A DNA stretch of 64,000 nt from Pararhizobium sp. A13 (GCF_040126305.1 NZ_CP149510.1:4165001-4229000), one strand, 5' to 3'. Counted from the stretch's first letter, positions 20,833-29,176 are shown. A program made the numbers and translations. Notes: generated by a model not told the origin, from the sequence alone.

Positions 20833-21888
20833 TCAAGCGGCTTCGTGCCAGGCTTGAGCCAAAACGCGTAGCCAGTTTTCCCGGCACAATTTCGTGAGTT
20901 CGGCATCACCATATCCGGCAGCCCTGAGGGCAGCAATCAGGTTCTGATTGCCTGCCGCGTCGCCGATTTCTTCCGGGATGGTCGCACCGTCGAAGTCCGA
21001 TCCGAGCGCCACGCAATCAATGCCCATGCGCTCGACCATGTAGTCGACATGTCGGACCATGTCGGAGAGCGGCGTCCTGGCATTCTCCTGACCGTCGGGC
21101 CGCAGCATCGTGGTCGCATAGTTGAGCCCCGCCAATCCCTTGCTATCGCGGATCGCATCGAGTTGCCGGTCGGTGAGGTTGCGGGCGACGGTGGTCAGCG
21201 AATGCGCGTTGGAGTGGCTGGCAATCAGCGGCTGCTCGGTCGTTGCCGCCACGTCCCAGAAGCCCTTTTCAGTGATGTGGGCAAGGTCGATCGCCATGCC
21301 GAGGCGGTTGCATTCGCGCACCAGGTTGAAGCCGGCATCCGTCAGACCAAGCCCGGTATCCGGGCCCATGGGGAAGGCGAAGGGCACGCCGTGACCGAAG
21401 ATATTATGACGGCTCCAGACCGGCCCGAGCGAGCGCAATCCGGCGGCGTAGAATGTTTCGAGGGCTGTGAGATCCGCCCCGATCGCCTCGCAGCCTTCCA
21501 TATGCAGCACGGCGGCGAAGATGCCCTGCTGCATCGCAGCCCTGATGTCGGCCGTCGAGCGGCAGAGTTTCCATGCTCCGGCGCGATCCAGCCGCAAGGC
21601 GATGGCGGTGAATTCCAGCGCGATATCGAGAGAGGGCTGCCGATGCAGCGGCTCGGACAGCGGCGTGTTGTAATGGCCATTCCCGTCCGGCGTCTTCAGC
21701 ACCAGATGCTCCGACGGAATATAGATTGCCGACAGACCGCCGGCAAGACCGCCCCGTTTGGCGCGGGGGCCGTCGATGTGGCCTTCACCCGTTCCGTTCA
21801 CAAATTCATGAACCGGATCGGCGCCGTTCTTGGCATTGTTCCAAAGCCGCAGCAGCACATCATTGTGCCCGTCGAAAACCGCCTGCAT
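20833..21888 (-). CDS. Membrane-dipeptidase-family (M19) zinc dipeptidase
   Basis: The 351-residue peptidase M19 has the zinc-ligand pattern of renal dipeptidase: HxD in DGHNDVLLRL near residue 8, Glu in MEGCEAIG near residue 130, and histidines in IDLAHITEKGFWDV and IASHSNAHSL. No signal peptide is seen, so it likely acts in the cytoplasm on dipeptides brought in by the transporter encoded just downstream (46-base gap). M19 enzymes also cleave D-residue-containing dipeptides, which would suit scavenging from cell walls. Confidence 0.88.
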   Translation of the reverse strand: MQAVFDGHNDVLLRLWNNAKNGADPVHEFVNGTGEGHIDGPRAKRGGLAGGLSAIYIPSEHLVLKTPDGNGHYNTPLSEPLHRQPSLDIALEFTAIALRLDRAGAWKLCRSTADIRAAMQQGIFAAVLHMEGCEAIGADLTALETFYAAGLRSLGPVWSRHNIFGHGVPFAFPMGPDTGLGLTDAGFNLVRECNRLGMAIDLAHITEKGFWDVAATTEQPLIASHSNAHSLTTVARNLTDRQLDAIRDSKGLAGLNYATTMLRPDGQENARTPLSDMVRHVDYMVERMGIDCVALGSDFDGATIPEEIGDAAGNQNLIAALRAAGYGDAELTKLCRENWLRVLAQAWHEAA

Positions 21889-22239
21889 TCAATAATTCCT
21901 GTCCTGCCTGATGTTCCAATGGGCGGACGCCCATTTTTGTCCAGTTGGTCAAGAACACGATGCTAGTGAATCGCACGGAGAATAACAATGTGGCATCGAC
22001 AAAATTCAACACTCTGAAAATGCTGATGGAATAAAGACTTACACCACAGCAAACGGATTGCGATATGCAAGAAACAGCTAATTTTGAGATCCGAAAAACA
22101 GCCGGAATTCAAAATAGGGTGTCATGCTGCTCGAAAATCTGGCATGGGCTTGCTGTTCACAAACGGGGGTTTCAACGATGACCGCTGGTCTGCAGCTTCG
22201 GAACAACAAGGCGCCGCGTCGCGCGATCACTGGGGCACG
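21889..22239. other. Intergenic region with a palindromic hairpin before the dipeptidase operon
   Basis: No gene is supported if the next gene starts at 22240. A perfect 7-bp inverted repeat AATGGGC / GCCCATT with 4-base centre (21918-21935) lies about 30 bases upstream of the dipeptidase start. It is followed by TTTT on the plus strand. It may be an operator or a leader hairpin. If the downstream gene starts at its earliest ATG (22084), the gap shrinks to 195 bases. Confidence 0.4.
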
Positions 22240-23280
22240 ATGACCGGGCAGCAAGAACGTCCCCGCTTTCACCTGCTCGGCGCCCTCCTGCGCGCCGTGT
22301 CAACGCTCGCCATTCTAGGCTTTGCCGCCTGGGGGGCGGTCGCCCTCTTCTATCAGGCTCCCGGCCCCTCGCCCGTCAGGCTCGCAACCGCGGCTCTATG
22401 GGTCGTTGTCTCGCTGGCAGTGCTCTTTGCCTATCTGCGCTGGCGCTCGCGGCTTGCCGCTCTGATCTATCCGGCGATGATTGCAGCGTTGCTCTTCTGG
22501 TGGGGCTCGATACCGGCCAGCAACGACCGCGACTGGGCCGACGAAGTCGGGCAGATCCCCGCGGGCGTGGTCAACGGTCCGGAAGTGACGCTCGCCAATG
22601 TGCGGAATTTCGACTGGCGGACATCGACCGACTACACGGTACATTGGGAAAACCGCACCTATGATCTCGACAAGATCGCCTCGGTCGATCTGCTTCTCTC
22701 TTATTGGTCGAGCCCGGCGATCGCCCATACGCTGGTCTCCTTCGGCTTCGAGGACGGCAATTTCGTCACCTTCTCGGTGGAAATCCGCAAGGAGAAGCAT
22801 GAGAGCTTTTCGGAGATCGGCGGTTTCTTCAAGGAGTTCGAGACCAGCGTGATTGCCGCCGACGAGCGCGACATCATCAGGGTCCGCACCAATATCCGCA
22901 AGGAGGACGTCTATCTCTACCGCGTCAATATGCGCAAGCCCGCGATGCGCTCGCTGTTCATGGCCTATGTCGAGGAGGCGAACGGCCTCGTCGAAACACC
23001 GCGCTTCTACAACACGATAACGGCCAATTGTACGACGATCGTCTTTGCGATGGTCAGCCGCATCGTCCCCGGCCTGCCGATTGACTACCGGCTGCTGTTC
23101 TCGGGCTATCTGCCCGCCTATATCGTGGGCGTGAACGGCTTTGCGCCGGGCTTCACGCTTGAGCAGTTGCGCGCAGGGGGAGCAATCAGTGCACGGGCGC
23201 AAGCCGCGGATACGGCGCCGGATTTCTCCCGCCGGATCCGCGAAAATGTGCCGGGCATTGCCCCTTTGACGCAGCCATAA
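22240..23280 (+). CDS. DUF4105-domain membrane protein
   Basis: Two or three N-terminal transmembrane helices (LLGALLRAVSTLAILGFAAW, LATAALWVVVSLAVLFAYLR, LAALIYPAMIAALLFWWG) are followed by an extracytoplasmic DUF4105 domain with YTVHWENRTYDL and the conserved late segment FYNTITANCTTIVFAMVSRI. The Asn-Cys pair and upstream histidines resemble papain-like cysteine hydrolase folds, but function is unknown. The start is uncertain: ATG at 22240 gives 346 residues, and in-frame ATGs at 22084 and 22144 are possible. Confidence 0.75.
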   Translation: MTGQQERPRFHLLGALLRAVSTLAILGFAAWGAVALFYQAPGPSPVRLATAALWVVVSLAVLFAYLRWRSRLAALIYPAMIAALLFWWGSIPASNDRDWADEVGQIPAGVVNGPEVTLANVRNFDWRTSTDYTVHWENRTYDLDKIASVDLLLSYWSSPAIAHTLVSFGFEDGNFVTFSVEIRKEKHESFSEIGGFFKEFETSVIAADERDIIRVRTNIRKEDVYLYRVNMRKPAMRSLFMAYVEEANGLVETPRFYNTITANCTTIVFAMVSRIVPGLPIDYRLLFSGYLPAYIVGVNGFAPGFTLEQLRAGGAISARAQAADTAPDFSRRIRENVPGIAPLTQP

Positions 23281-23320
23281 AGCAGCCTAAACTATTGCGG
23301 CAGACAACAGGAAATCCCGT

Positions 23321-24340
23321 ATGAACCTCAAGGAGTTCGCAAGCCGGCTGGAGCTTTCGCAGACGACGGTCAGCCGCGCCCTCAGCGGTTATCCCGAGGT
23401 GAAGCAGGCGACCCGCGAACGCGTGCTGAAAGCCGCGCTCGAATATGGCTACCGGCCGAACACCAGCGCGCTCGGCCTTGCCACCGGCCGCGTCGGCGCG
23501 ATCGGCATCGTCCTGAAGGGCGGCGGCGAGTTCGGGCCGCATACGAGCGAGTTCATGGGCGGACTGGGCGGGCGGCTGCAGCAGGAGGAGATCGACATCC
23601 TGGTCTCCACCGTCGATTCGCAAGAGGCAGAGTTGTCCACCTATCGGCGACTCGCCGCCAGCAAGCGCGTCGATGCCGTCATCCTGCATTCGCCCTTCCT
23701 CGACGATCCCCGTATTGCCCTCCTCACGTCGCTGCGCCTGCCCTTCCTCGTGCACGGGCGCACCAATACCGGCGGCAATTTCGGCTGGCTGGACATCGAC
23801 AATTTCGGCGCGGTGCGTCAGGCGACCAGGCATCTGCTCGATCTCGGCCATCGCCGGATCGCGCTACTCAACGGCTATCGCGGCCGGATTTTCGCCGAGC
23901 ACCGGCAGGAAGGCTACCAAACCGCGCTTGCCGAGCGTGGGGTTGCCATCGATCCGGCGCTGACAGGGCATAGCGAATTCACCGACGAGATGGGGTTCCG
24001 GCTGATGCAGGGCTTCCTGAAGCTTGACCGGAAGCCGACGGCGGTTGTTGCCGGCTCGATGATGTCGGCGCTTGGCGCGATGCGAGCCATCCGGATCGCG
24101 GGAATGAAGGTCGGCGACGACATTTCGCTGATCGCCCATGACGACGTCTTTCCGTATATCAGCCCTGACCACCTCGTCCCGACGCTATCGACGACGCGGT
24201 CCTCGATCCGCGCAGCCGGTGCGCGAATCGGCGAAATGGTGCTGGAGCTTCTGCAGGGAACACCAGCCGAAACCCTGCGGGAGGTCTGGCCGGTGGAACT
24301 GGTCATCCGCAACTCAACAGCCGCAGCGAAGCGGAACTGA
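23321..24340 (+). CDS. LacI-family transcriptional regulator
   Basis: This 339-residue regulator has a LacI helix-turn-helix at the very N-terminus (MNLKEFASRLELSQTTVSRA, hinge near residue 55) and a periplasmic-binding-protein-like effector domain with DNFGAVRQATRHLLDLGHRR. It converges on the thuB-like gene with 2 bases between stops. A LacI-type operator lies upstream of thuA, 1.9 kb away, so it is the likely regulator of thuAB. It may correspond to ThuR. Confidence 0.85.
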   Translation: MNLKEFASRLELSQTTVSRALSGYPEVKQATRERVLKAALEYGYRPNTSALGLATGRVGAIGIVLKGGGEFGPHTSEFMGGLGGRLQQEEIDILVSTVDSQEAELSTYRRLAASKRVDAVILHSPFLDDPRIALLTSLRLPFLVHGRTNTGGNFGWLDIDNFGAVRQATRHLLDLGHRRIALLNGYRGRIFAEHRQEGYQTALAERGVAIDPALTGHSEFTDEMGFRLMQGFLKLDRKPTAVVAGSMMSALGAMRAIRIAGMKVGDDISLIAHDDVFPYISPDHLVPTLSTTRSSIRAAGARIGEMVLELLQGTPAETLREVWPVELVIRNSTAAAKRN

Positions 24341-24342
24341 CG

Positions 24343-25395
24343 TCACACCGCGAGTTCACGACGCTCCTTCTCCGTGAGCAGGGCAAGATCGAGCACCTTC
24401 TGCAGATCGGCTGCGTGCCGGAAGCTCGGCTCCTGCGTTTTACCGGCCCTGATCGCATCGATGAAACGCTGGTAATTCGTCAGCACGGTTCCCGCGTCGA
24501 TATCCTTCCAGAGACCCTTTTCGATGTCTTCGCCGAGGCATGCGCGAAGCGTCGATCCGTCTGGCGTGTGGATAACCTCGATCGCCCCCTTGTCGCCATG
24601 CATGCGCAGGCGCAACTCGTTGAGGTGCCCGGTCGCCCAGCGGCTGGCATGGATGACGCCCATGGCGCCATTGGCGAACTCGGCGGTCATGGTAAAGCTG
24701 TCATTGGCGTCGAGATCGTAGTCGCCGATCCGGTTGCCGGGCGCCTTGTCGAAGGTCTTCAGCCGCGCAAAAACCTGCTCGATGTCGCTCGCCGCGCCAT
24801 AGCCGGCAAAATCGAGAATATGAATCCCGACGTCGCCGAGCACGCCGTTTGAGCCGTGTTTGGTCGAAAGCCGCCAGAGCCATTGCGATTCTGTCGCCCA
24901 GTCGCCCCAGGCCTTGGAGACCAGCCAACTTTGCAGATAGGAGGCCTCGATGTGGCGCACCTTGCCGATCTCGCCGGCGAGCACCATCTGGCGCGCCTTC
25001 TGGATTTCCGCGACGTTGCGGTAGGTCAGGTTGACCATCGTCACCAGACCGGACTTCTCCGCCGCCGCCGCCATCTCGTCGGCCTTGGCATAGTCCTCGG
25101 CCAGCGGCTTTTCACAGAGCACATGCTTGCCGGCGGCCAGAAGTTTCAGCGTCGTCGGATAGTGGATCTTGTCCGGCGTCACGTTGGCAACCGCATCGAA
25201 CCCACCCCAGGCGATTGCCTCGTCGAGCGAGGTGAAGGTCTTCGTGATCTCGTGACGCAGCGCGAAGGCCTGCACCCGGACGAGATCGACATCGACCGCA
25301 GCAACGAGCTGCACACCCTTGATGGTCGCAAAATTCATGGCATGGGTGTTGGCCATGCCGCCGGTTCCAAGAATGAGAAGACGGATGGGCTTCAT
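24343..25395 (-). CDS. thuB: Gfo/Idh/MocA oxidoreductase, ThuB-like
   Basis: The product is a 350-residue NAD(P)-dependent oxidoreductase: Rossmann motif LLILGTGGMANTHAMNF near residue 6, CEKPLAEDYAKADEMAAAAE near residue 92, and the active-site segment GDVGIHILDFAGYGAA. The start at 25395 overlaps the thuA stop by one base (TGATG). In S. meliloti thuAB converts trehalose, maltitol and related disaccharides to 3-keto derivatives. Here the thuEFGK transporter genes are absent from view, so the substrate route may differ. Confidence 0.82.
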   Translation of the reverse strand: MKPIRLLILGTGGMANTHAMNFATIKGVQLVAAVDVDLVRVQAFALRHEITKTFTSLDEAIAWGGFDAVANVTPDKIHYPTTLKLLAAGKHVLCEKPLAEDYAKADEMAAAAEKSGLVTMVNLTYRNVAEIQKARQMVLAGEIGKVRHIEASYLQSWLVSKAWGDWATESQWLWRLSTKHGSNGVLGDVGIHILDFAGYGAASDIEQVFARLKTFDKAPGNRIGDYDLDANDSFTMTAEFANGAMGVIHASRWATGHLNELRLRMHGDKGAIEVIHTPDGSTLRACLGEDIEKGLWKDIDAGTVLTNYQRFIDAIRAGKTQEPSFRHAADLQKVLDLALLTEKERRELAV

Positions 25396-26180
25396 CACTT
25401 GTACCCCTGTTCGCCTGCCTGATGCAGCTTCGGCCCGCGCTCGACGATCGGCTCCAGCGCCTGTTCGACCGGCACGTTCGGCGCATCGTGGATGGCGCTG
25501 TAGGTGCCTTGGCGGTTGTAGGCCCACCGCACGGAATTGCGCAGCACCTTGTGGACGTTGGCATCGTGATAGGTCGGATAGGTCTCGTGGCCGGGGCGGA
25601 AATAGAAGATGTTGCCGGCGCCGCGCCGCCAGGTCAGGCCCGAGCGGAACACTTCGCCACCGGCGAACCAGGAGATGAACACCGTTTCGAGCGGCTCCGG
25701 CACGGAGAACTGCTCGCCGTACATTTCCTCGTTCTCGAGCACGAAATTCTCGTCCAGCCCCTCGGCGATCGGATGGCGCGGGTTGATGACCCAGACCCGC
25801 TCGCGCTCGCCCGCCTCGCGCCATTTCAGGGCGCAAGGGGTTCCCATCAGCCGCTTGAACGGCTTGGAGAAATGGCCGGAATGCAGCACGATCAGGCCCA
25901 TGCCTTCCCAAACGCGCCTGGCGACGCGCTCGACGATCTCGTCGGCCACCGCGCCGTGATCCTTGTGGCCCCACCAGAGCAGGACATCGGTCTTTGCCAG
26001 GCGCTCGACGCTCAGGCCATGTTCCGGCTCCTGCAGGGTCGCCGTCGTCGCCTCAATGCCGACGTCGGCGTTGAGCGCCGCAGCGATCGTGTTGTGCATG
26101 CCGTTCGGGTAGATTTCCCGCACGACCGCGTTTGTCTGTTCGTGGATGTTTTCACCCCACACGACTGCCTTGATGGTCAT
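25395..26180 (-). CDS. thuA: ThuA-like trehalose-utilisation protein
   Basis: This 261-residue protein of the ThuA family has a class-I-glutamine-amidotransferase-like fold. Family signs are VVWGENIHEQTNAVVREIYP, DVLLWWGHKDHGAVADEIVE, GLIVLHSGHFSKPFKRLMG, and the late REVFRSGL-type segment GGEVFRSGLTWRRGAGNIFY. It acts with ThuB in keto-sugar metabolism. ATG 26180 follows GAAGAGGATT. The leader upstream holds two adjacent palindromes. Confidence 0.85.
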   Translation of the reverse strand: MTIKAVVWGENIHEQTNAVVREIYPNGMHNTIAAALNADVGIEATTATLQEPEHGLSVERLAKTDVLLWWGHKDHGAVADEIVERVARRVWEGMGLIVLHSGHFSKPFKRLMGTPCALKWREAGERERVWVINPRHPIAEGLDENFVLENEEMYGEQFSVPEPLETVFISWFAGGEVFRSGLTWRRGAGNIFYFRPGHETYPTYHDANVHKVLRNSVRWAYNRQGTYSAIHDAPNVPVEQALEPIVERGPKLHQAGEQGYK

Positions 26181-26198
26181 GACCAATCCTCTTCCTCG

Positions 26199-26242
26199 TT
26201 TCATCGATCAGCGATCGATGAAATTGAAACCGCTTTCAATTT
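26199..26242 (-). promoter_or_regulatory. Tandem palindromes upstream of thuA (LacI-type operator plus leader palindrome)
   Basis: Distal site: AAATTGAAA-CCGC-TTTCAATTT (26221-26242), perfect 9-bp arms, containing the LacI/CcpA-like core TGAAACCGCTTTCA. Proximal site: TTTCATCGATC-AGC-GATCGATGAAA (26199-26223), perfect 11-bp arms. They share three bases. A possible promoter upstream (minus strand TTGCAA, 17 bases, TATCGC) would put the LacI site at the start of transcription and the second palindrome in the 5' leader. Confidence 0.75.
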
Positions 26243-26299
26243 GAAGCGATAGAATCCACGAAGCGCTTTTGCAAGCGAAATTCCGAGGCCGAGAACAGT

Positions 26300-26641
26300 T
26301 TAGTGGAAGGTGGATTTGGAGAAGAGATTGAGCACGACAACCCCGGCGATGATCAGGCCAAGCCCCAGAACGGCAGCAAAATCAAGCTTCTGGCCGAATA
26401 CAAGATAGCCGGCAAGCGAGATCAGCACGATGCCGAGCCCGCTCCAGATCGCATAGGCAATGCCGACAGGAATAACCTTCAGTGTATAGGAGAGGAAGTA
26501 GAAGGCGACGGCGTAGCAAACCACCATCACAAGCGTCGGGAGGAGCTTGGTGAAATGCTGGGCCGCCTGCATCGCCGACGTGCCAAGCACCTCGAAGACG
26601 ATGGCGAGCACGAGCATGGCATAGAGCATGGTGGGGTTCAT
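26300..26641 (-). CDS. Small multidrug resistance (SMR) transporter
   Basis: This 113-residue protein has four hydrophobic helices and the SMR signature: the membrane glutamate in LVLAIVFEVLGTSAM (residue 17) and AYAIWSGLGIVLISLAGYLVF near residue 62. EmrE-type proteins exchange protons for cationic drugs; some export guanidinium. It is 18 bases after the tetR stop, so the two form one operon. Confidence 0.9.
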   Translation of the reverse strand: MNPTMLYAMLVLAIVFEVLGTSAMQAAQHFTKLLPTLVMVVCYAVAFYFLSYTLKVIPVGIAYAIWSGLGIVLISLAGYLVFGQKLDFAAVLGLGLIIAGVVVLNLFSKSTFH

Positions 26642-26659
26642 CTGGCGCTCCGACGACGG

Positions 26660-27220
26660 CTACTGCTGGGAAAGATTGATCAGCTGCGCCCGCATCACCT
26701 GGCGCGTTGCCGAATCGATATCGTGGCTCTTGAGTAGATCCGCCAGCCACAGACCATCGGCGGCAAGCCGCGCAAGCAGGCATCCGGCCGAAGAATCGGT
26801 GCCGACATATTCGTCGGCGCGATCCGCCACCCATTGCCGCCAGCGCTCCCGCAATTGCGGCTCGGACAGTAGCGCGATGGTCAGCACCTGCCAGCCCTGC
26901 GCATCGACCTCGTCCTGCAGCGCAAAGACACAGGATAGATAGGCGCGCGTAAAGCGGCCATGCGCAACGGCATCATTGCGCATTTCCTCGGCGATCGTCC
27001 GGTCGAGCTTGCCGGTCAGATCGTCGAACAATCCATCCAGCAGCGCCATCTTGTTGGGGAAGTGATGCAGCAATCCACCCTTGCTGACGCCTGCTGCCTG
27101 CGACACCGCATCCAGCGTCACGCCCGCCGCGCCCTGCTCCAGAGACAGGCGCGCGGCGACCTCCAGCAATTGCTGGCGAACGCGTTCGGGTTGTTTCCGG
27201 CGATGATGAGCTATAGACAT
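26660..27220 (-). CDS. TetR-family repressor of the SMR operon
   Basis: The 186-residue TetR protein has a helix-turn-helix at about residues 10-55 (LSLEQGAAGVTLDAVSQAAG, then VSKGGLLHHFPNK) and a ligand domain. It probably represses its own operon with the SMR pump. Two in-frame ATGs exist, at 27226 and 27220. The former lies inside the predicted -10, and neither has a ribosome site, so I use 27220. Translation may be leaderless. Confidence 0.82.
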   Translation of the reverse strand: MSIAHHRRKQPERVRQQLLEVAARLSLEQGAAGVTLDAVSQAAGVSKGGLLHHFPNKMALLDGLFDDLTGKLDRTIAEEMRNDAVAHGRFTRAYLSCVFALQDEVDAQGWQVLTIALLSEPQLRERWRQWVADRADEYVGTDSSAGCLLARLAADGLWLADLLKSHDIDSATRQVMRAQLINLSQQ

Positions 27221-27224
27221 GGCC

Positions 27225-27254
27225 ATATAAGATACCGTCTGGACGGTTTGTCAA
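27225..27254 (-). promoter_or_regulatory. tetR promoter with operator between -35 and -10
   Basis: On the minus strand TTGACA (27254-27249), an 18-base spacer, then TTATAT (27230-27225). The spacer holds the perfect inverted repeat ACCGTC-TG-GACGGT as read on the plus strand (27234-27247), a usual TetR-family operator shape. Predicted transcription start falls on or within a few bases of the 27220 ATG. Confidence 0.75.
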
Positions 27255-27374
27255 GAAAATTCATGGACCCCGCCTCGAGGCGCGATCAATCGCCGCAACG
27301 CTCATGCTGTCGCGAAAACCATTGGAACGGAAAAGTTCGTCACGCTACAAGTGACAACAATCAAGGACAGTGTG

Positions 27375-27770
27375 ATGACGGACGCGCAGACGGAAACACT
27401 TTACAATGCGATCGGTGGTGACGGCACGGTGCGGGCGCTGACACATCGCTTTTACGAGCTGATGGAAACGCTGCCGCAAGCGGCCCGCTGCCGCGCCGTG
27501 CATCCGGCCGATCTCTCCGGCAGCGAAGAGAAATTCTACGAATATCTGACCGGCTGGCTGGGCGGACCGCCGCTTTATACCGACAAGCGCGGCCACCCCA
27601 GGCTGAGAAGCCGCCATTTCGGCGCGGCGATCGGTTCACAGGAGCGCGACGAGTGGCTGCTCTGTTTCACCCAGGCACTGGAGGAAACAGTCTCGCATCC
27701 GCAGTTGCGGTCGATCATCCTGGAGCCGGTGACGCGGCTTGCTCACCATATGCAGAACAAGGACGAATAG
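27375..27770 (+). CDS. Group II truncated haemoglobin
   Basis: This 131-residue globin of the truncated group II (GlbO/YjbI) type starts TLYNAIGGDGTVRALTHRFY. The middle has FYEYLTGWLGGPPLYTDKRG, and LRSRHFGAAIGSQERDEWLL carries the proximal histidine (RSRHF). It binds haem and O2 or NO; roles in detoxifying nitric oxide or oxygen handling are known for the group. The ATG at 27375 follows AAGGACAG. It is divergent from tetR and four bases upstream of a DUF423 gene. Confidence 0.88.
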   Translation: MTDAQTETLYNAIGGDGTVRALTHRFYELMETLPQAARCRAVHPADLSGSEEKFYEYLTGWLGGPPLYTDKRGHPRLRSRHFGAAIGSQERDEWLLCFTQALEETVSHPQLRSIILEPVTRLAHHMQNKDE

Positions 27771-27773
27771 ACC

Positions 27774-28142
27774 ATGCAGAACGGCCAGTTGCGACCGGCA
27801 ATCCTCTTTGTTGCCGGACTGATGGGACTGTTTGGCGTCGTCAGCGCCGCTGCCGCGTCGCATGGGGCCGATCCACGCCTGCTCGGCGGCGCCTCGGCGA
27901 TGTGCCTGGCGCACGCCCCTGCCCTCGTCGCTCTCTATGCCGCCTGGCCGGTGATGCGGACGGCGGCGCTCGCCGCACTCCTGCTTTCAGCCGGCACGGC
28001 CCTGTTTGCCGCCGATCTCACCGCCCGGCATTTCCTCGGCCACGGCCTGTTTCCGATGTCGGCACCAACGGGCGGCGTGCTGATGATGCTTGGCTGGCTG
28101 GCGGTCTCGGCCGGCGCGTTCTTCAAGCGCACGGAAATTTAG
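27774..28142 (+). CDS. DUF423 membrane protein
   Basis: The 122-residue protein has four hydrophobic helices, starting LRPAILFVAGLMGLFGVVSA with the DUF423 motif ASHGADPRLL and ending GGVLMMLGWLAVSAGAFF. Function is unknown. It begins 3 bases after the globin stop and is surely co-transcribed. Confidence 0.85.
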   Translation: MQNGQLRPAILFVAGLMGLFGVVSAAAASHGADPRLLGGASAMCLAHAPALVALYAAWPVMRTAALAALLLSAGTALFAADLTARHFLGHGLFPMSAPTGGVLMMLGWLAVSAGAFFKRTEI

Positions 28143-28151
28143 TCCCGTCGC

Positions 28152-28523
28152 TTAGTCACGCGGGATCCGGCCGAACCGCAAAAGGTTCCCATGCGGATCG
28201 TGGATATAAAACTCTTCCATGTTCCAGGGGCGCAGGGCCATCTCACTCAGGCGGTCAACACCCCTTGCGGCGAATTCGCGATGGAGATCGGCGATGCCAC
28301 CCCCGCGCAGATAGACGGAGGTCTTCTCGCACAGGCTACGGTCGTCGATCAGCCAGAAATGCAGTTCCATGCCGTCGCGGCGCAGGATGAGGTAGTCCTC
28401 CGTCTCATAAACAAGCGTGCCGAATCCTAGCTTGTCCCGATAGAAGGACAACGTTTCGGGGATGTTCAACGACGGCAGGACCGGCAGAACCTCGATACGG
28501 TCATCGTCTTCAATCTCGGTCAT
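28152..28523 (-). CDS. VOC-family (glyoxalase/bleomycin-resistance-like) protein
   Basis: This 123-residue single VOC fold has LPSLNIPETLSFYRDKLGFG near residue 17, MELHFWLIDD in the middle, and FYIHDPHGNLLRFGR at the end. These match bleomycin-resistance-type binding proteins, which usually bind a ligand rather than catalyse. The ATG at 28523 overlaps the ABM gene stop (TGATG), so both are coupled. It is the last gene of an operon with an iron-box promoter. Confidence 0.83.
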   Translation of the reverse strand: MTEIEDDDRIEVLPVLPSLNIPETLSFYRDKLGFGTLVYETEDYLILRRDGMELHFWLIDDRSLCEKTSVYLRGGGIADLHREFAARGVDRLSEMALRPWNMEEFYIHDPHGNLLRFGRIPRD

Positions 28524-28837
28524 CAAGCGCCCTCGACGACGGAGAACCCTTCGAATTTCGGCGGCCCGAGATACATCGCCCGGTTATCGGCAGCGCTCTT
28601 GTGCGCCGCGCGAAAATTTTCCGATTTGGTCCAGGCGGCAAAGGCGTCGCGGCTTTCCCAAATCGAGCTCGAGACGAACAGCGTATAGCCTTCCTCGGCA
28701 ACGGTTTCGCCGCGCAGCAGCCGGAACTCCTTGAAACCCGGCACTTCGGCGAGGCTGGAATCGCGGCCTTTCCAGACAGTTTCGAAAGCCTCTTCGTGAC
28801 CGACTGCAATTTTGAACCTGTTCATGGCAAAATACAT
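28523..28837 (-). CDS. ABM-domain monooxygenase, candidate haem-degrading enzyme
   Basis: This 104-residue ferredoxin-like ABM fold has MNRFKIAVGHEEAFETVWKG, then VPGFKEFRLLRGETVAEEGY and the Trp segment SSIWESRDAFAAWTKSENF. The last is typical of HmoA/IsdG-like haem monooxygenases and of antibiotic biosynthesis monooxygenases. Its location beside tonB-hmuPSTUV and an iron-responsive-operator motif favours haem degradation. The conserved IsdG histidine is not obvious, though an AHK follows the Trp segment. The ATG at 28837 follows GAGGGG. Confidence 0.8.
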   Translation of the reverse strand: MYFAMNRFKIAVGHEEAFETVWKGRDSSLAEVPGFKEFRLLRGETVAEEGYTLFVSSSIWESRDAFAAWTKSENFRAAHKSAADNRAMYLGPPKFEGFSVVEGA

Positions 28838-28847
28838 GCTACACCCC

Positions 28848-29117
28848 TCAAGCCCTGTCCTTGGTGCGCGCGGCAACGGCCGCACGCGACGGAAACGGCA
28901 GGATATTGTCCCCGCGCTCAGGTGCAACCCCGAATGCATTGCGAGCTGGCCGACGCGACTGCCGGGCGGGAAACTCCGTGACGTTCGGATTGTCTTCAAC
29001 AATCTGCGCTCGGCGCGACAGCAGTTCGTAAAGTTCCGGAACCAGCCCATCGCCGATCTGCGATGCCAGCTTGTGCAGGCCGATCATCGTAAACTGATCG
29101 GGACGCTCGTTTTTCAT
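28848..29117 (-). CDS. Small conserved-looking hypothetical protein in iron-box operon
   Basis: This 89-residue soluble protein starts MKNERPDQFTMIGLHKLASQ, followed by a helix-rich section (LVPELYELLSRRAQIVEDN) and a basic, low-complexity C-terminal half with NILPFPSRAAVAART. Three ATGs lie in a row (29123, 29120, 29117); the last has the best spacing from GCGGAG. I do not recognise the family. It lies between the DUF2325 gene and the ABM monooxygenase gene with short gaps on each side. Confidence 0.6.
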   Translation of the reverse strand: MKNERPDQFTMIGLHKLASQIGDGLVPELYELLSRRAQIVEDNPNVTEFPARQSRRPARNAFGVAPERGDNILPFPSRAAVAARTKDRA

Positions 29118-29176
29118 CATCATCTCCGCGGAATCCGGACACGCGAAACCGCGCCGGGAAAATCGTCCTGTGGCGA

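Noticed and set aside
27305..27345. GGAAC before the truncated haemoglobin as an EcfG promoter
   Set aside because: No CGTT or CATT at 16-17 bases spacing; only the -35 half matches.
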